A stretch of 64,000 nucleotides of DNA, from contig NZ_CP039694.1 in the NCBI RefSeq assembly GCF_005145045.1, positions 62,001 through 126,000 on the forward strand, given 5' to 3'. The stretch comes from Agrobacterium larrymoorei. Its GTDB lineage: Bacteria > Pseudomonadota > Alphaproteobacteria > Rhizobiales > Rhizobiaceae. The notes below the pieces were generated by a model that was given only the letters and a program-made list of their open reading frames with translations, was not told the DNA's origin and searched no databases. Position 1 is the stretch's first letter. Each line of letters opens with the position of its first letter. Shown in pieces: positions 56,211 through 64,000 of this stretch. The position numbers and the translations under genes were made by a program.

Positions 56211-56781
56211 AATCACTACTGTCATGTGGCGCATATTACGTAATTATACGTTGATATGTTTAACTCGTTGTGCCGGAAGTTCGCGAATTAAAAATCTTGA
56301 TAGTATGCAGTGTCTGTTTCTTTGTAAATATTCCTCGCAACGAGATTTATGAAGTATTTTAAGTTTAGAGATTGTTTCATTCTAAAGTCTTGTAAATCTT
56401 CTCTATGCTGTATAGAGAGGGATTGGTTGCAGAAAGAGCGTTTCAAATAAATTATCGATAATTATATTGATCTTCGTTTTTAAATGGTAGAGGGACGTTT
56501 AACTTAGTCTTGTGTATGCAAGCATGTGCTGTGCGCGTCCTTCCATTCAGATCGAGTCAATCTAACGTATATAGCCCCGGCGAGATATAGCACTGCTGAT
56601 CGAGGCAGAGAAAGCCTGCCGTCAGTTTGCGTTGATGGCTCTAGCCAACACGCAATTGTCCTAGGTCGCCGCAACGATGCGCTATCGGTATACTCCATAT
56701 CCTGCCTTCTGTGAGGTTTTGTTACGATTTTCCTCCACCTCGTGTTTGCACCAACGAACGTTAAGCGAACTTGACGTGGAG
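56211..56781. other. otsA 3' region and interrupted short frame
   Basis: The first 290 bases are AT-rich 3' flank. A plus-strand frame from ATG 56677 (MRYRYTPYPAFCEV) stays open to the IS end at 56781 and continues after it at 58091 as VHDAIKEDGPMYVCGFFGEI before a stop. This may be the end of a T-DNA gene split by the IS. Confidence 0.35.
56446..56451 (+). terminator. Plant-type polyadenylation signal of otsA
   Basis: AATAAA lies 236 bases after the otsA stop in AT-rich DNA. Confidence 0.5.
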
Positions 56782-56808
56782 TGCTCCCCATTTCACCGGA
56801 CAGGTCGG

Positions 56809-57636
56809 CTAGATTGATTTAGCCCTGATGAACTGCCGAGGGGAAGCCATCTTGAGCGCTGAATGTGGATGGATTTCGTTGTAGTCCTCGATCCATCCGT
56901 CGATGAGCCGGAGCGCCGTTTCGGCGTCCGGTAGTGCAGAGATGCGGATATAATCCCGCTTCAGGGTTTTGACGAAAGCCTCTGACATGCCGTTTGACTG
57001 TGGACTGGCCACCGGCGTGAAGCAGGGTGTGAGATTGATCGCCTGGGCAAACAGCCTCGTGTCCCGAGCTGTATAAGCCGAACCGTTGTCCGAGAGATGC
57101 TCGATAGCGTGCGGAGCTCGGGTTGCATGGAAGCGTTTCTCGACCGCCTCCAGCATCATGTCGCGCACGTCTGAGCCGGAGATGCCTGAATTGGCGATGG
57201 CCGTCCATGAGATGATCTCGCGGTCGAAGGCGTCAATGATGAAGGCGAGACGAACAACCTCGCCGTTCCAGCAGGCGAACTCCAGCCCATCCGAGCACCA
57301 GCGCAAGTTCGAGCGCATGACCATCACCTTACCGTCGTGGAGGCGCCCCTTGCGAACGGCCGTGTGCTTCTCCAGCAGCATGGCGTGGTTGCCCATGATG
57401 CGATGAACCCGTTTGGCGTTGACGACAGGCTTATCGGCGGCTCGCCTTTCGCTATTGAGCAGCGCGGCGATCCGCCGATAGCCATAGAATGGCCTTTGAT
57501 CCACCAGTCTGCGGATGATGGGCAAAAGCTCTGCATCCTCGACCTTGTGGTATGGCCCACGCGGCTTTGCTTTGCCTTTCAGCCGCTCGATGAGGTTGGA
57601 ACGGGAGACGCCCAGCGTGTCTGCGACGGCCTTCAT
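56809..57636 (-). CDS. IS3-family transposase OrfB
   Basis: The 275-residue DDE integrase core shows WCSDGLEFACWN, IDAFDREIISW, LSDNGSAY and QSNGMSEAFVKTLKRDYI...DYNEIHPHSAL. It is normally expressed as an OrfAB fusion by -1 frameshifting; an A7 slippery run is at 57678-57684. Confidence 0.92.
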   Translation of the reverse strand: MKAVADTLGVSRSNLIERLKGKAKPRGPYHKVEDAELLPIIRRLVDQRPFYGYRRIAALLNSERRAADKPVVNAKRVHRIMGNHAMLLEKHTAVRKGRLHDGKVMVMRSNLRWCSDGLEFACWNGEVVRLAFIIDAFDREIISWTAIANSGISGSDVRDMMLEAVEKRFHATRAPHAIEHLSDNGSAYTARDTRLFAQAINLTPCFTPVASPQSNGMSEAFVKTLKRDYIRISALPDAETALRLIDGWIEDYNEIHPHSALKMASPRQFIRAKSI

Positions 57637-58022
57637 CGCGAACCGTCCTTCGGCAACAAGATCGGTCGCGATATCCGTTTTTTTGAGTCCGCTTTGGAAA
57701 GGGCTTCGCGGAGGATTTCAACCTCCATCGTCTTGCGACCGAGCATGCGCTCCAGCTCGCGGACACGATCCTCCAGCTTCTTCACTTCGGAATTGCCGAC
57801 CACCGGCTCGTCAGAATCCACGGCTGCAGCACCTCCCTGGCTCAAGAGCCTGCGCCACCGATAAAGCAAATTGGGCGCGACGCCATGACGGCGAGCGGCA
57901 GAAGATACCGTCTCGCCTGGTTCGAAACTCTGCTCAATGATCGTCAGCTTTTGCTCGGTTGTCCACCGCCTGCGGCGGATATCACCCGTCAGCAATTCAA
58001 CATGTCGATACTCGTTAGACAT
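57633..58022 (-). CDS. IS3-family OrfA
   Basis: The 129-residue protein has an N-terminal HTH (RRRRWTTEQKLTIIEQSFEPGETVSSAARRHGVAPNLLYRWRRLL) and a leucine-zipper-like helix. Its end contains the A7 frameshift run. Confidence 0.92.
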   Translation of the reverse strand: MSNEYRHVELLTGDIRRRRWTTEQKLTIIEQSFEPGETVSSAARRHGVAPNLLYRWRRLLSQGGAAAVDSDEPVVGNSEVKKLEDRVRELERMLGRKTMEVEILREALSKADSKKRISRPILLPKDGSR

Positions 58023-58090
58023 AAGCCTGTCCTCAAGCCTGTGCTTGAGCCTTTCTGCTTATGCCGACTGTCCGGTCGAAATGGGGTGCA

Positions 58091-58510
58091 GTTCATGACG
58101 CGATCAAAGAGGATGGTCCGATGTATGTCTGTGGTTTTTTCGGAGAGATATAGGGCTTTTCAAAAAAAGTGATTCTGCAATGGTTGCTCGGGGCAGGCGT
58201 GGCTTCCTGGAACCCTGAGCTAGCGCGAGAGGCAATTAGCTTTCGGATCAACAAAATGTTTGCTGTAGCGAAACTTGCGCGACGACAACCAAAACGATCG
58301 CGTTGACTACAGGTGCTTGCAGGGCGAGTTTGGGGCGAGTAATCAACTATCCATGTCGTCTGCACATCATGTCGTTTCAATACCCTAAATTAACAACGTT
58401 CCTAGTTAGCAGACCCGGAAGGCAAAATTCCTTGGGGAGCCGAAAATTAGATTGGTCGTGTGTCATTTATGTCAGTCTCAGTCCCGACAGAATATATGTG
58501 ATCTATGTCT
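58091..58510. other. T-DNA right segment
   Basis: Apart from the possible short frame ending at 58153, no gene is seen. A border-like sequence CGACAGAATATAT lies at 58485-58497, 26 bases before the right border. Confidence 0.4.
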
Positions 58511-58535
58511 TGACAGGATTTATTGCTAAGTCATC
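58511..58535 (+). other. T-DNA right border repeat
   Basis: TGACAGGATTTATTG begins this 25-base match to the border consensus (18 of 25), with the cleavage-region TGACAGGAT intact. It is in direct orientation to the left border. Confidence 0.75.
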
Positions 58536-58545
58536 TTTGTTTGTG
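58527..58545 (+). promoter_or_regulatory. Overdrive-like transfer enhancer
   Basis: TAAGTCATCTTTGTTTGTG keeps the TAAGTC and TTGTTTGT parts of the overdrive consensus with a shortened middle. It overlaps the last bases of the right border and extends outside the T-DNA. Confidence 0.6.
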
Positions 58546-58685
58546 CATTGGTATATTCATTGAAAATTTCGTGAGTCTGTAAAGCCGTATGCGCATCTTC
58601 GCGCCTGAGGCGGTCCGCCCTACACTAGGTCCTCCGAGGGATGCTTGGACACGCCTAGGCGGTCCTCATTAAAGGAGGGCGAGCC

Positions 58686-58905
58686 GTGACAGATTACAGA
58701 GAAGCTTTTGTCGGAATAGATGTCGCCACGCTAAAGGTAGCGATTGCTGTGGCGGATTTGGCCAGGACGGAGAAGTGCGCTCTTTCGGCGAGGCTGAAGC
58801 AACGGATGCCAACATGCGCCGCGTGGTTCAGCGAATAACCGCAAAGTTTGATCGCGTACAATTCTGCTGCGAGCGGCCCCGACGGGTTACAGCCGTCATC
58901 GGCTA
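58686..58905 (+). pseudogene. IS110-family transposase N-terminal remnant
   Basis: TDYREAFVGIDVATLKVAIAVAD followed in another frame by EVRSFGEAEATDANMRRVVQRI and FDRVQF matches the N-terminus of IS110-type transposases. A frameshift and truncation have inactivated it. Confidence 0.75.
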
Positions 58906-58929
58906 ATCCAATCATTCGGGCATTAGGTG

Positions 58930-59135
58930 TTTAGTCCCACAGTATGATGTGAGTGACCTTGCCTCCAAGTTTTATCCAGTTTTGAGTTCGCTCCGGCGTT
59001 TTTGTGAGGTGCTCCCCGCTTTCGGGCCAGCGGGAGCTGGAATTTTCCGGGGTTTTGGCTCAGGTCGGCGTAAGTGCCGATGAGCGAAATCGGCACCTTG
59101 TTGCCAATCGCGCTGTGTGGCCGGAACTCGTTATA
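58930..59135 (-). pseudogene. IS3-family OrfB C-terminal fragment
   Basis: YNEFRPHSAIGNKVPISLIGTY and the following tail are the end of an IS3 (IS407-like) OrfB. The N-terminal part lies at 61752-62400, so one element was split by the recombinase cassette. Confidence 0.75.
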
Positions 59136-59165
59136 CAACACGACGGCATAACACCCACGGGACCG

Positions 59166-59669
59166 AGGTTCGCGAGCTTTTGTATCCGTGGCATCCGTGG
59201 GTCCGGGCGATTTGTTCACGTCCATGAGGCGCTGTCCAAAGGGACGCATATTTTCCGCTGCAGCCTTTCTGGTTCTTCTTCTGATCGACTTCTTGAAGTC
59301 CCGGCATGGATGTTCGGCCACTCCGTGAGCGGATATTGGCGCAGCCAGCCGGTTCCGCACGTCGATCTCGCAACTCTCCATGCTTTGGCAAAATTATTGG
59401 AAGGCGCTGATGCCTCATCGCAAACAGCGGTAATGGGTGCAGCATTGGTCTCTCACGAAACGAGTCGGAGAGATGTCCATGCCTCGCCAGTCCATGACAT
59501 ACCAGTTCGATCTGTTCCCGTCCCCGCAGCGGGGGAAGACGGCAGGGACGCCGCAATGGCCGGAGTTACCGGAGGAGACCCGCCAGGCATTGACGGTGCT
59601 CATCGTACGGCTGTTCGTCGATCACGCAAACTGCGGGCGCGTCTCCCAGCAGAAGGAGGCCGGTCATGA
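59166..59669 (+). pseudogene. Recombinase-associated helper protein, frameshifted
   Basis: ELLYPWHPWV in one frame is followed by VHVHEALSKGTHIFRCSLSGSSSDRLLEVPAWMF and HVDLATLHALAKLL in another, with one extra base near 59203. Similar proteins precede this type of recombinase in rhizobia; the function is unknown. Confidence 0.5.
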
Positions 59670-59676
59670 TGCATGA
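59473..59676 (+). CDS. Small recombinase-associated protein, 67 aa
   Basis: The product ([21 protein letters not shown]...[26 protein letters not shown]) is the short protein usually found directly before the recombinase. It overlaps both neighbours. Confidence 0.6.
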   Translation: MSMPRQSMTYQFDLFPSPQRGKTAGTPQWPELPEETRQALTVLIVRLFVDHANCGRVSQQKEAGHDA

Positions 59677-61728
59677 GAAAATCGGGCCGCACCATCTCGA
59701 GCGTAAGGCCATCCTCTATGTTCGGCAGTCCTCAGCTCACCAGGTTCTGCACAATCGGGAAAGCAGCGCCCTGCAGTATGCCATGCGGGACCGACTGGCA
59801 GCACTCGGATGGTCACAAATAGAGACGGTGGATGATGACCTTGGTCGTTCGGCCGCCGGCGGCGTGACCCGGGCTGGATTTGACCGGATGGTGGCGGAAG
59901 TCTGCCTTGGCAAAGTGGGCGCCGTGGCCGCGCGTGAGGTATCGCGCTTCGCCCGCAACAGCCGCGATTGGCAACAGCTCATTGAGATGTGCCGCGTCGT
60001 CGACACTGTTCTGATCTATCAGGAAGCGGTTTATGCGCCCCGCCAGAGCAACGACCGCCTGCTTCTGGGTTTGAAGGGCAGTCTCAACGAGTATGAGCTC
60101 GATCTCTTGCGTCAGCGTTCCCTTTCCGCCCGTTATGAGAAGGCTCGCCGTGGTGAACTTGTCGTCACTGTTCCCGTCGGCTTCGTAAAGGCAGGCGACA
60201 GGATTGAGAAAGATCCCGACCGACGCATCCAGGAGGCCATTGCACTCGTCTTCAACAAAGTTGCCGAACTCGGCAGTGCACGGCAGGCTCTGCTATGGTT
60301 CCTCGAACAGGGGCTGGACCTGCCGGTCAGGTACGCTAACGGTGAAGTCATCTGGCGCAGGCCAAATTATGCTACCATCCACCGGATGATTGCGAACCCT
60401 ATCTACGGCGGAGCGTACGCCTATGGTAAGAGTCGCTCCGTGCCGGGATATGATGGCCGGTCTGGAATGCGCCGCAAGGCGCGTGATGAATGGCTTGCCC
60501 TGATCCCGGATGCGCACGAAGGTTACATCAGTTGGGAACGGGCGGAGGAGATCCGCAAGATGGTCAGCGACAATGCACCGGCCAGTCGCCATCATGGAGC
60601 GCCGAAGCATGGTGACGCTCTGCTTGCTGGCCTTTTCCGCTGCAAAAGGTGTGGTCGGAAGCTGACCGTTCGGTACACCGGAAATAATCACAATATTCCA
60701 CGCTATTCCTGCTGGCGTGGTCTGCTCGATAATGGCGAGCCCCGGTGCATTGCGTTCGGCGGTCTGCGGGTCGATGATGCGATCGAAGAAGCACTTCTCG
60801 GCGTGGTCGAACCAGGAGCCATTGCCGCCGCCATCGAGGCGGAACGCAATATGGCAAGCCAACGCGACCAGGTTCAGGATGCCCTTCTGCGCGACCTCGA
60901 AGCAGCGCGCTATGCCACTGAGCGGGCATTCAGACAATACGCGCGGCTGATCCGGAGAATAGGCTGGTGACGTCGGAACTCGAAGCGCGCTGGAACAGAG
61001 CGCTTGCTCGCGTCGGCGAGATCGAGGCCAGGATTGCCAAACATCGGACAGTTACGCCGCAGCCGCTCCCCATGTCCGCATCACAGGTAACCGCACTTGC
61101 GGGCACTCTTCGCACCGTCTGGTCAGCGCCGACAACCGATGCGAGGCTGAAGAAGCGCATCGTGCGCACGCTCATCAATGAAGTGGTAGCCGATCTCGAT
61201 GATGGAACCTCCGAGATTATCCTGGTCATTCATCGGGTTGGTGGCGTCCACACCGAACTGCGCCTGCCGAAGCGGCGCCGAGGGCAAAGAAACGCGACGC
61301 CTGACGACATTGTCGACGCTGTGCGACAGCTCGTCCTTATCGCCAATGACGATGTGATTGCCGGTGTTCTCAATCGCAACGGCCTGACGACCGGCAATGG
61401 CAATCGCTGGACACGGGAGCGGATCACTGCGTTGAGGTCATATCGCAACATTCAGGTCTTTCGCCCCCAGCTCGACGGGGTAGAGCCGTGGCTCAATCTA
61501 GGCGGTGCGGCGAAATTACTCGGGATAACGCCAAAGACACTGCGTCTGGCGGCCGAGGCCGGCGAGATTGAGGGGACGCATCCGCCACGCGATGGCCCAT
61601 GGATCTTCAGCCGTTCAAAACTTGCGACCTCACAAGCACGTCAGATCCTCGATCGCGCCCGGCAGAACGGCCGAAACCCCACAGGATCGCATCCAGATCA
61701 GGAAAACTTATTCCCTTCAACAACATAG
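59666..61728 (+). pseudogene. Large serine recombinase, split by one-base deletion
   Basis: The N-terminal resolvase domain ([16 protein letters not shown], catalytic Ser of [14 protein letters not shown]) and the recombinase and zinc-ribbon parts ([15 protein letters not shown]) run to 60970. The C-terminal ~250 residues are open from 60967 in the next frame ([25 protein letters not shown]). One missing base near 60939 ([11 protein letters not shown]) would restore a single protein. AAGGAGG precedes the ATG. Confidence 0.8.
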
Positions 61729-61751
61729 AAAGATGGGCGTTATGAAACAGG

Positions 61752-62680
61752 ATTGTAGTCTCTACGCCAATCCCCCATCTTTGCTCGTGCGTCGTCAAGG
61801 CTCACGAACCAGTGAGAGTTCAGGCACCCGGCGCGGAACTTGCCATTGAAACTCTCTATGTAGCTGTTGTCCGTGGGTTTACCCGGCCGCGAGAAGTCGA
61901 GCACGACGCCTCTATGATATGCCCAGAGATCAAGGTCTCGAGAGATGAATTCGCTGCCGTTGTCCACTCGAATGGTCGCCGGATATCCGACCTGCCGGCA
62001 GACCCGCTCCAGTGTCTGAACGACATCCTCCCCCTTGTAACTGAAGCGGGCATCGACCTCCGACGAGAAGCGCGAGTAGGTGTCGACGACCGTCAGATCC
62101 CCGATCTTGCGACCAGTGGCCAGTTGGTCATGAACGAAATCCATCGCCCAGACATGGTTGGAATGGGTCGGCTCCGTGCGATCAGCTCGCAGCTTCGCCT
62201 GTAGCCGTAGCGTACCCGCGTCTGGCAGATATCCTTGATCTTCAGCTTCAACTCGGCCTGCTCGCCACGCCTGGACTTGTACACATAGAGCGACCGGTCG
62301 ACTTTCAACACCGAGCATGCACGCCGGATCGAAACCTTCCAGTCCGCCTTGATCGTGTCGGCAAGCTTGCGCTTGCGGGCAGGTCTCAAAGCTTTTTTGA
62401 AAGCACACCCTGTAGCATGGCCTTGTCCCGCGACAGGTCGTCAACAATTCGCTTCAGCTTGGCATTCTCTTCCTCAAGCTGTCGTAACCGCTTCATCTCC
62501 GACGGCATCAAGCCCCCGTATTTCCTGCGCCATTGTAAAACGTCGCGTCCGAAATTCCCGCCTTGCGGCAGACCTCGCCGATCGGCGTGCCATTCTCTAC
62601 CTGCTTCAACACGATGCGATCTTCGCTTCCAAAAACTTCGAGGCCTTCATCGAATTCTCCTCTTCTCCCCACTAGGGGAT
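61752..62680 (-). pseudogene. IS3-family (IS407-like) transposase remnant
   Basis: OrfA pieces (NGTPIGEVCRKAGISDATFYN) and OrfB pieces (HVWAMDFVHDQLATGRKIGDLTVVDTYSRF, RVDNGSEFISRDLDLWAYHRGV, SFNGKFRAGCLNSHWF) lie in changing frames. The gene stops at RDYN, where the recombinase cassette is inserted. Confidence 0.8.
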
Positions 62681-62895
62681 CATAAGTGGAAAATTCCAGT
62701 TCTAAATGGCCTAATTTGACGGGTGCACGTCAATGCCGTGGATTACGCGCGCTGAACGGTCCCAGCTTGCCGCTTACCGATGTCATAAACCTGAAAAATT
62801 CGATTGCATCTGAAGGCGAAGCAGAGGGATTTGAAATCATCGGATAATGAAGTGATGCGATTTATTCCTCCTTACGTGAATCACGAGGAAAAAAA

Positions 62896-64000
62896 ATGAA
62901 CCGAATTCATTTGTTCAGCGCTTTACTTGGTGTGTCCGTTATGCTCGGCTCTTCAGCGAGGGCGGAAATAAAGATCGGTGTAGCAGGGCCTATCACCGGG
63001 CCGAACGCTGCAGTCGGGGAGCAATTTCGTCGGGGTGCCGCCCAAGCGGCCGCGGATATTAATGCTTCAGGTGGGATACTAGGTGAGAAAGTGAGCATCG
63101 TTTTAGGGGATGACGCTTCCGATCCGAAACAAGGAATTTCCGTAGCAAATCGCTTTGTCGCAGATGGCGTCCATTTCGTCGTGGGCCATTATAATTCCGG
63201 TGTCTCAATTCCGGCATCCGAGGTCTACGCTGAGAACGGTATTTTCCAGATTACTCCAGGCTCCACGAATCCTCAATTCACAGAGCGTAACTTATGGAAT
63301 ACATTTAGAGTTTGTGGACGGGACGACCAGCAGGGTGCCGTAGCAGGAAGATATATTGCTCAAAATCTTAAAAGTAAAAAGTTAGCAGTAATCGACGATA
63401 AAACGCCATACGGGGTAGGGATAGCGAATGAGGTGGTTCAATCAGCTAATTCGGCTGGTGTAAAGGAAGTCATCAGGGACAGCATAAACGTTGGAGACAA
63501 GGACTTCGCTGCGCTTATCGCCAAGCTCAAAGAAGCGAAGGTCAATCTTGTATATTTTGGTGGCTTATACACGGAGGCTGGTCTTCTCGCGCGTCAAGCC
63601 TCCGACCAAAATCTCGGTGCAATTCTCATGGCCGGCGATGGGATCACCTCTACTGAGTACGGTCAGATTGCCGGTGACGCCGCTGTGGGGACACTGATGA
63701 CGTTCGCTCCAGACCCCAGGCAGTCAAGATCTGCGTCGAACGTGGTCAAAGAGTTTAGGAAAAAGAAGTTCGAACCTGAAGCTTACACATTGTACGCGTA
63801 TGCCGCATTACAAATCATTAAGGCAGGCATAGAGCAAAGCAAGTCCACCGCGCCTGACGCAGTGGCCGCGAAGCTTCACGACGGAGCGCCCATAAGTACC
63901 GTGGTCGGAGATATTTCTTTCGACGCTAAGGGCGACCGAAAGGATGAGGACTATACAATGTATATTTGGAAAAAGAATGAAAAAGGAAATATAACCTACA
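62896..64000 (+). CDS. Branched-chain-amino-acid-type ABC substrate-binding protein (3' end outside window)
   Basis: From ATG 62896 (GAGGA site nine bases upstream) the protein has a signal peptide (MNRIHLFSALLGVSVMLGSSARA|E). It then shows the LivJ-type pattern IKIGVAGPITGPNAAVGEQFRRGAAQAAADIN, VLGDDASDPKQGISVANRFV and GHYNSGVSIPASEVYAE. The frame is open to the window end (368 codons). Family members bind amino acids or amides in the periplasm. Its place close to the T-DNA right border makes opine or other rhizosphere nutrient uptake possible but unproven. Confidence 0.88.
   Translation, partial: MNRIHLFSALLGVSVMLGSSARAEIKIGVAGPITGPNAAVGEQFRRGAAQAAADINASGGILGEKVSIVLGDDASDPKQGISVANRFVADGVHFVVGHYNSGVSIPASEVYAENGIFQITPGSTNPQFTERNLWNTFRVCGRDDQQGAVAGRYIAQNLKSKKLAVIDDKTPYGVGIANEVVQSANSAGVKEVIRDSINVGDKDFAALIAKLKEAKVNLVYFGGLYTEAGLLARQASDQNLGAILMAGDGITSTEYGQIAGDAAVGTLMTFAPDPRQSRSASNVVKEFRKKKFEPEAYTLYAYAALQIIKAGIEQSKSTAPDAVAAKLHDGAPISTVVGDISFDAKGDRKDEDYTMYIWKKNEKGNITY

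Larger units (their letters stand above)
56782..58090 (-). mobile_element. IS3-family element inside the T-DNA
   Basis: Terminal inverted repeats begin TGCTCCCCATTT on the left and TGCACCCCATTT on the right, both continuing with ACCGGACAG and TCGGC. The element encodes OrfA and OrfB of the IS2-like branch of IS3. No clear target duplication is seen, so it may be old or rearranged. Confidence 0.88.
52230..58535. mobile_element. T-DNA
   Basis: The segment is bounded by a strong left border repeat (52230-52254) and a weaker right border repeat (58511-58535) in the same orientation, with an overdrive-like sequence overlapping and just outside the right border. Its intergenic DNA is AT-rich with plant-type TATA and AATAAA signals, unlike the GC-rich flanks. 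Its 6.3 kb include a 1.3 kb IS3-family element. The clear genes are an agrocinopine-synthase-like gene and otsA. No iaa, ipt, rol or 6b-type oncogene is recognised. Confidence 0.88.
59136..61751 (+). mobile_element. Serine-recombinase cassette inserted in an IS3 transposase gene
   Basis: The flanking OrfB pieces would join at Arg-Asp-Tyr-Asn | Glu-Phe-Arg-Pro if the segment were removed. It carries a helper gene, a small gene and a large serine recombinase in tandem. The exact ends are inferred from the OrfB break. Confidence 0.65.

Noticed and set aside
56683..56707. Inverted border-like sequence (GGCAGGATAT on the minus strand)
   Set aside because: Only the first ten core bases match; the rest of the 25-base repeat does not, and it is in the opposite orientation inside the T-DNA.
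56504..56791. 95-codon minus-strand frame between otsA and the IS
   Set aside because: It runs into the IS terminal repeat and shows no family features.
1..64000. CRISPR arrays, tRNA and rRNA genes
   Set aside because: No regularly spaced short repeats and no tRNA- or rRNA-like sequences were seen on reading.

Overview
The window looks like part of a tumour- or root-inducing (Ti/Ri-class) plasmid from Agrobacterium or a close Rhizobium relative. Three things support this. A complete Ti-type conjugation module is present: traG-traD-traC / oriT / traA-traF-traB-traH, with traM, traR and a perfect TraR-binding tra box. A T-DNA is bounded by recognisable border repeats with an overdrive-like sequence. 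An operon shaped for sugar-phosphodiester opine use lies directly upstream of traR. No rRNA, tRNA, CRISPR, rep, vir, trb or traI genes were seen.

Layout. 1-12.8 kb is plasmid backbone: a frameshifted methylase/helicase giant, a ParB-like protein, small conserved genes and an ArdC-like protein. A minus-strand caspase-like protease / alpha-beta hydrolase pair (4.8-7.4 kb) is inserted among them. 12.9-22.9 kb is an accessory island of small redox and electrophile-handling genes (NTF2-like, MBL-like, DsbA-like, alcohol dehydrogenase, NmrA-like, VOC, SDR, DoxX), each set paired with a divergent LysR, TetR or HxlR regulator. 23.7-25.2 kb returns to backbone (DUF736, HU, WGR). 25.4-34.9 kb is the transfer region with oriT and tra box. 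35.7-37.2 kb holds traM and traR. 37.3-47.2 kb is the opine-type operon, all minus strand and reading into traR: ABC transporter, GDPD phosphodiesterase, IMPase-like phosphatase, Na/Pi-PhoU transporter and aldose epimerase, with a divergent ROK regulator. 47.4-52.2 kb is a stack of insertion sequences, including a traR 3' remnant, an old IS66 broken by a younger IS66, and IS30 and IS481 remnants.

52.23-58.54 kb is the T-DNA. It is visibly more AT-rich than its surroundings and holds only two clear non-IS genes, transcribed divergently from a shared region with an ocs-element-like palindrome. One encodes an agrocinopine-synthase-like (GDPD-fold) enzyme, the other a trehalose-6-phosphate synthase. 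No oncogenes are visible inside it. An IS3-family element sits near its right end. 58.5-62.7 kb is further mobile debris (IS110 remnant and an IS3 element split by a serine-recombinase cassette). The window ends inside a branched-chain-amino-acid-type periplasmic binding protein gene.

Proposed integration (inference): transformed plant cells would make a sugar-phosphate diester, possibly involving trehalose-6-phosphate. The bacterium would import it, split it with the GDPD, dephosphorylate it with the IMPase-like enzyme, and handle the released sugar and phosphate with the epimerase and Na/Pi transporter. Read-through into traR would couple opine sensing to quorum-controlled plasmid transfer. 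A T-DNA-borne OtsA beside an Acs-like gene, and a ROK-regulated PotABC/AfuABC-type operon ahead of traR, are the most novel-looking parts.
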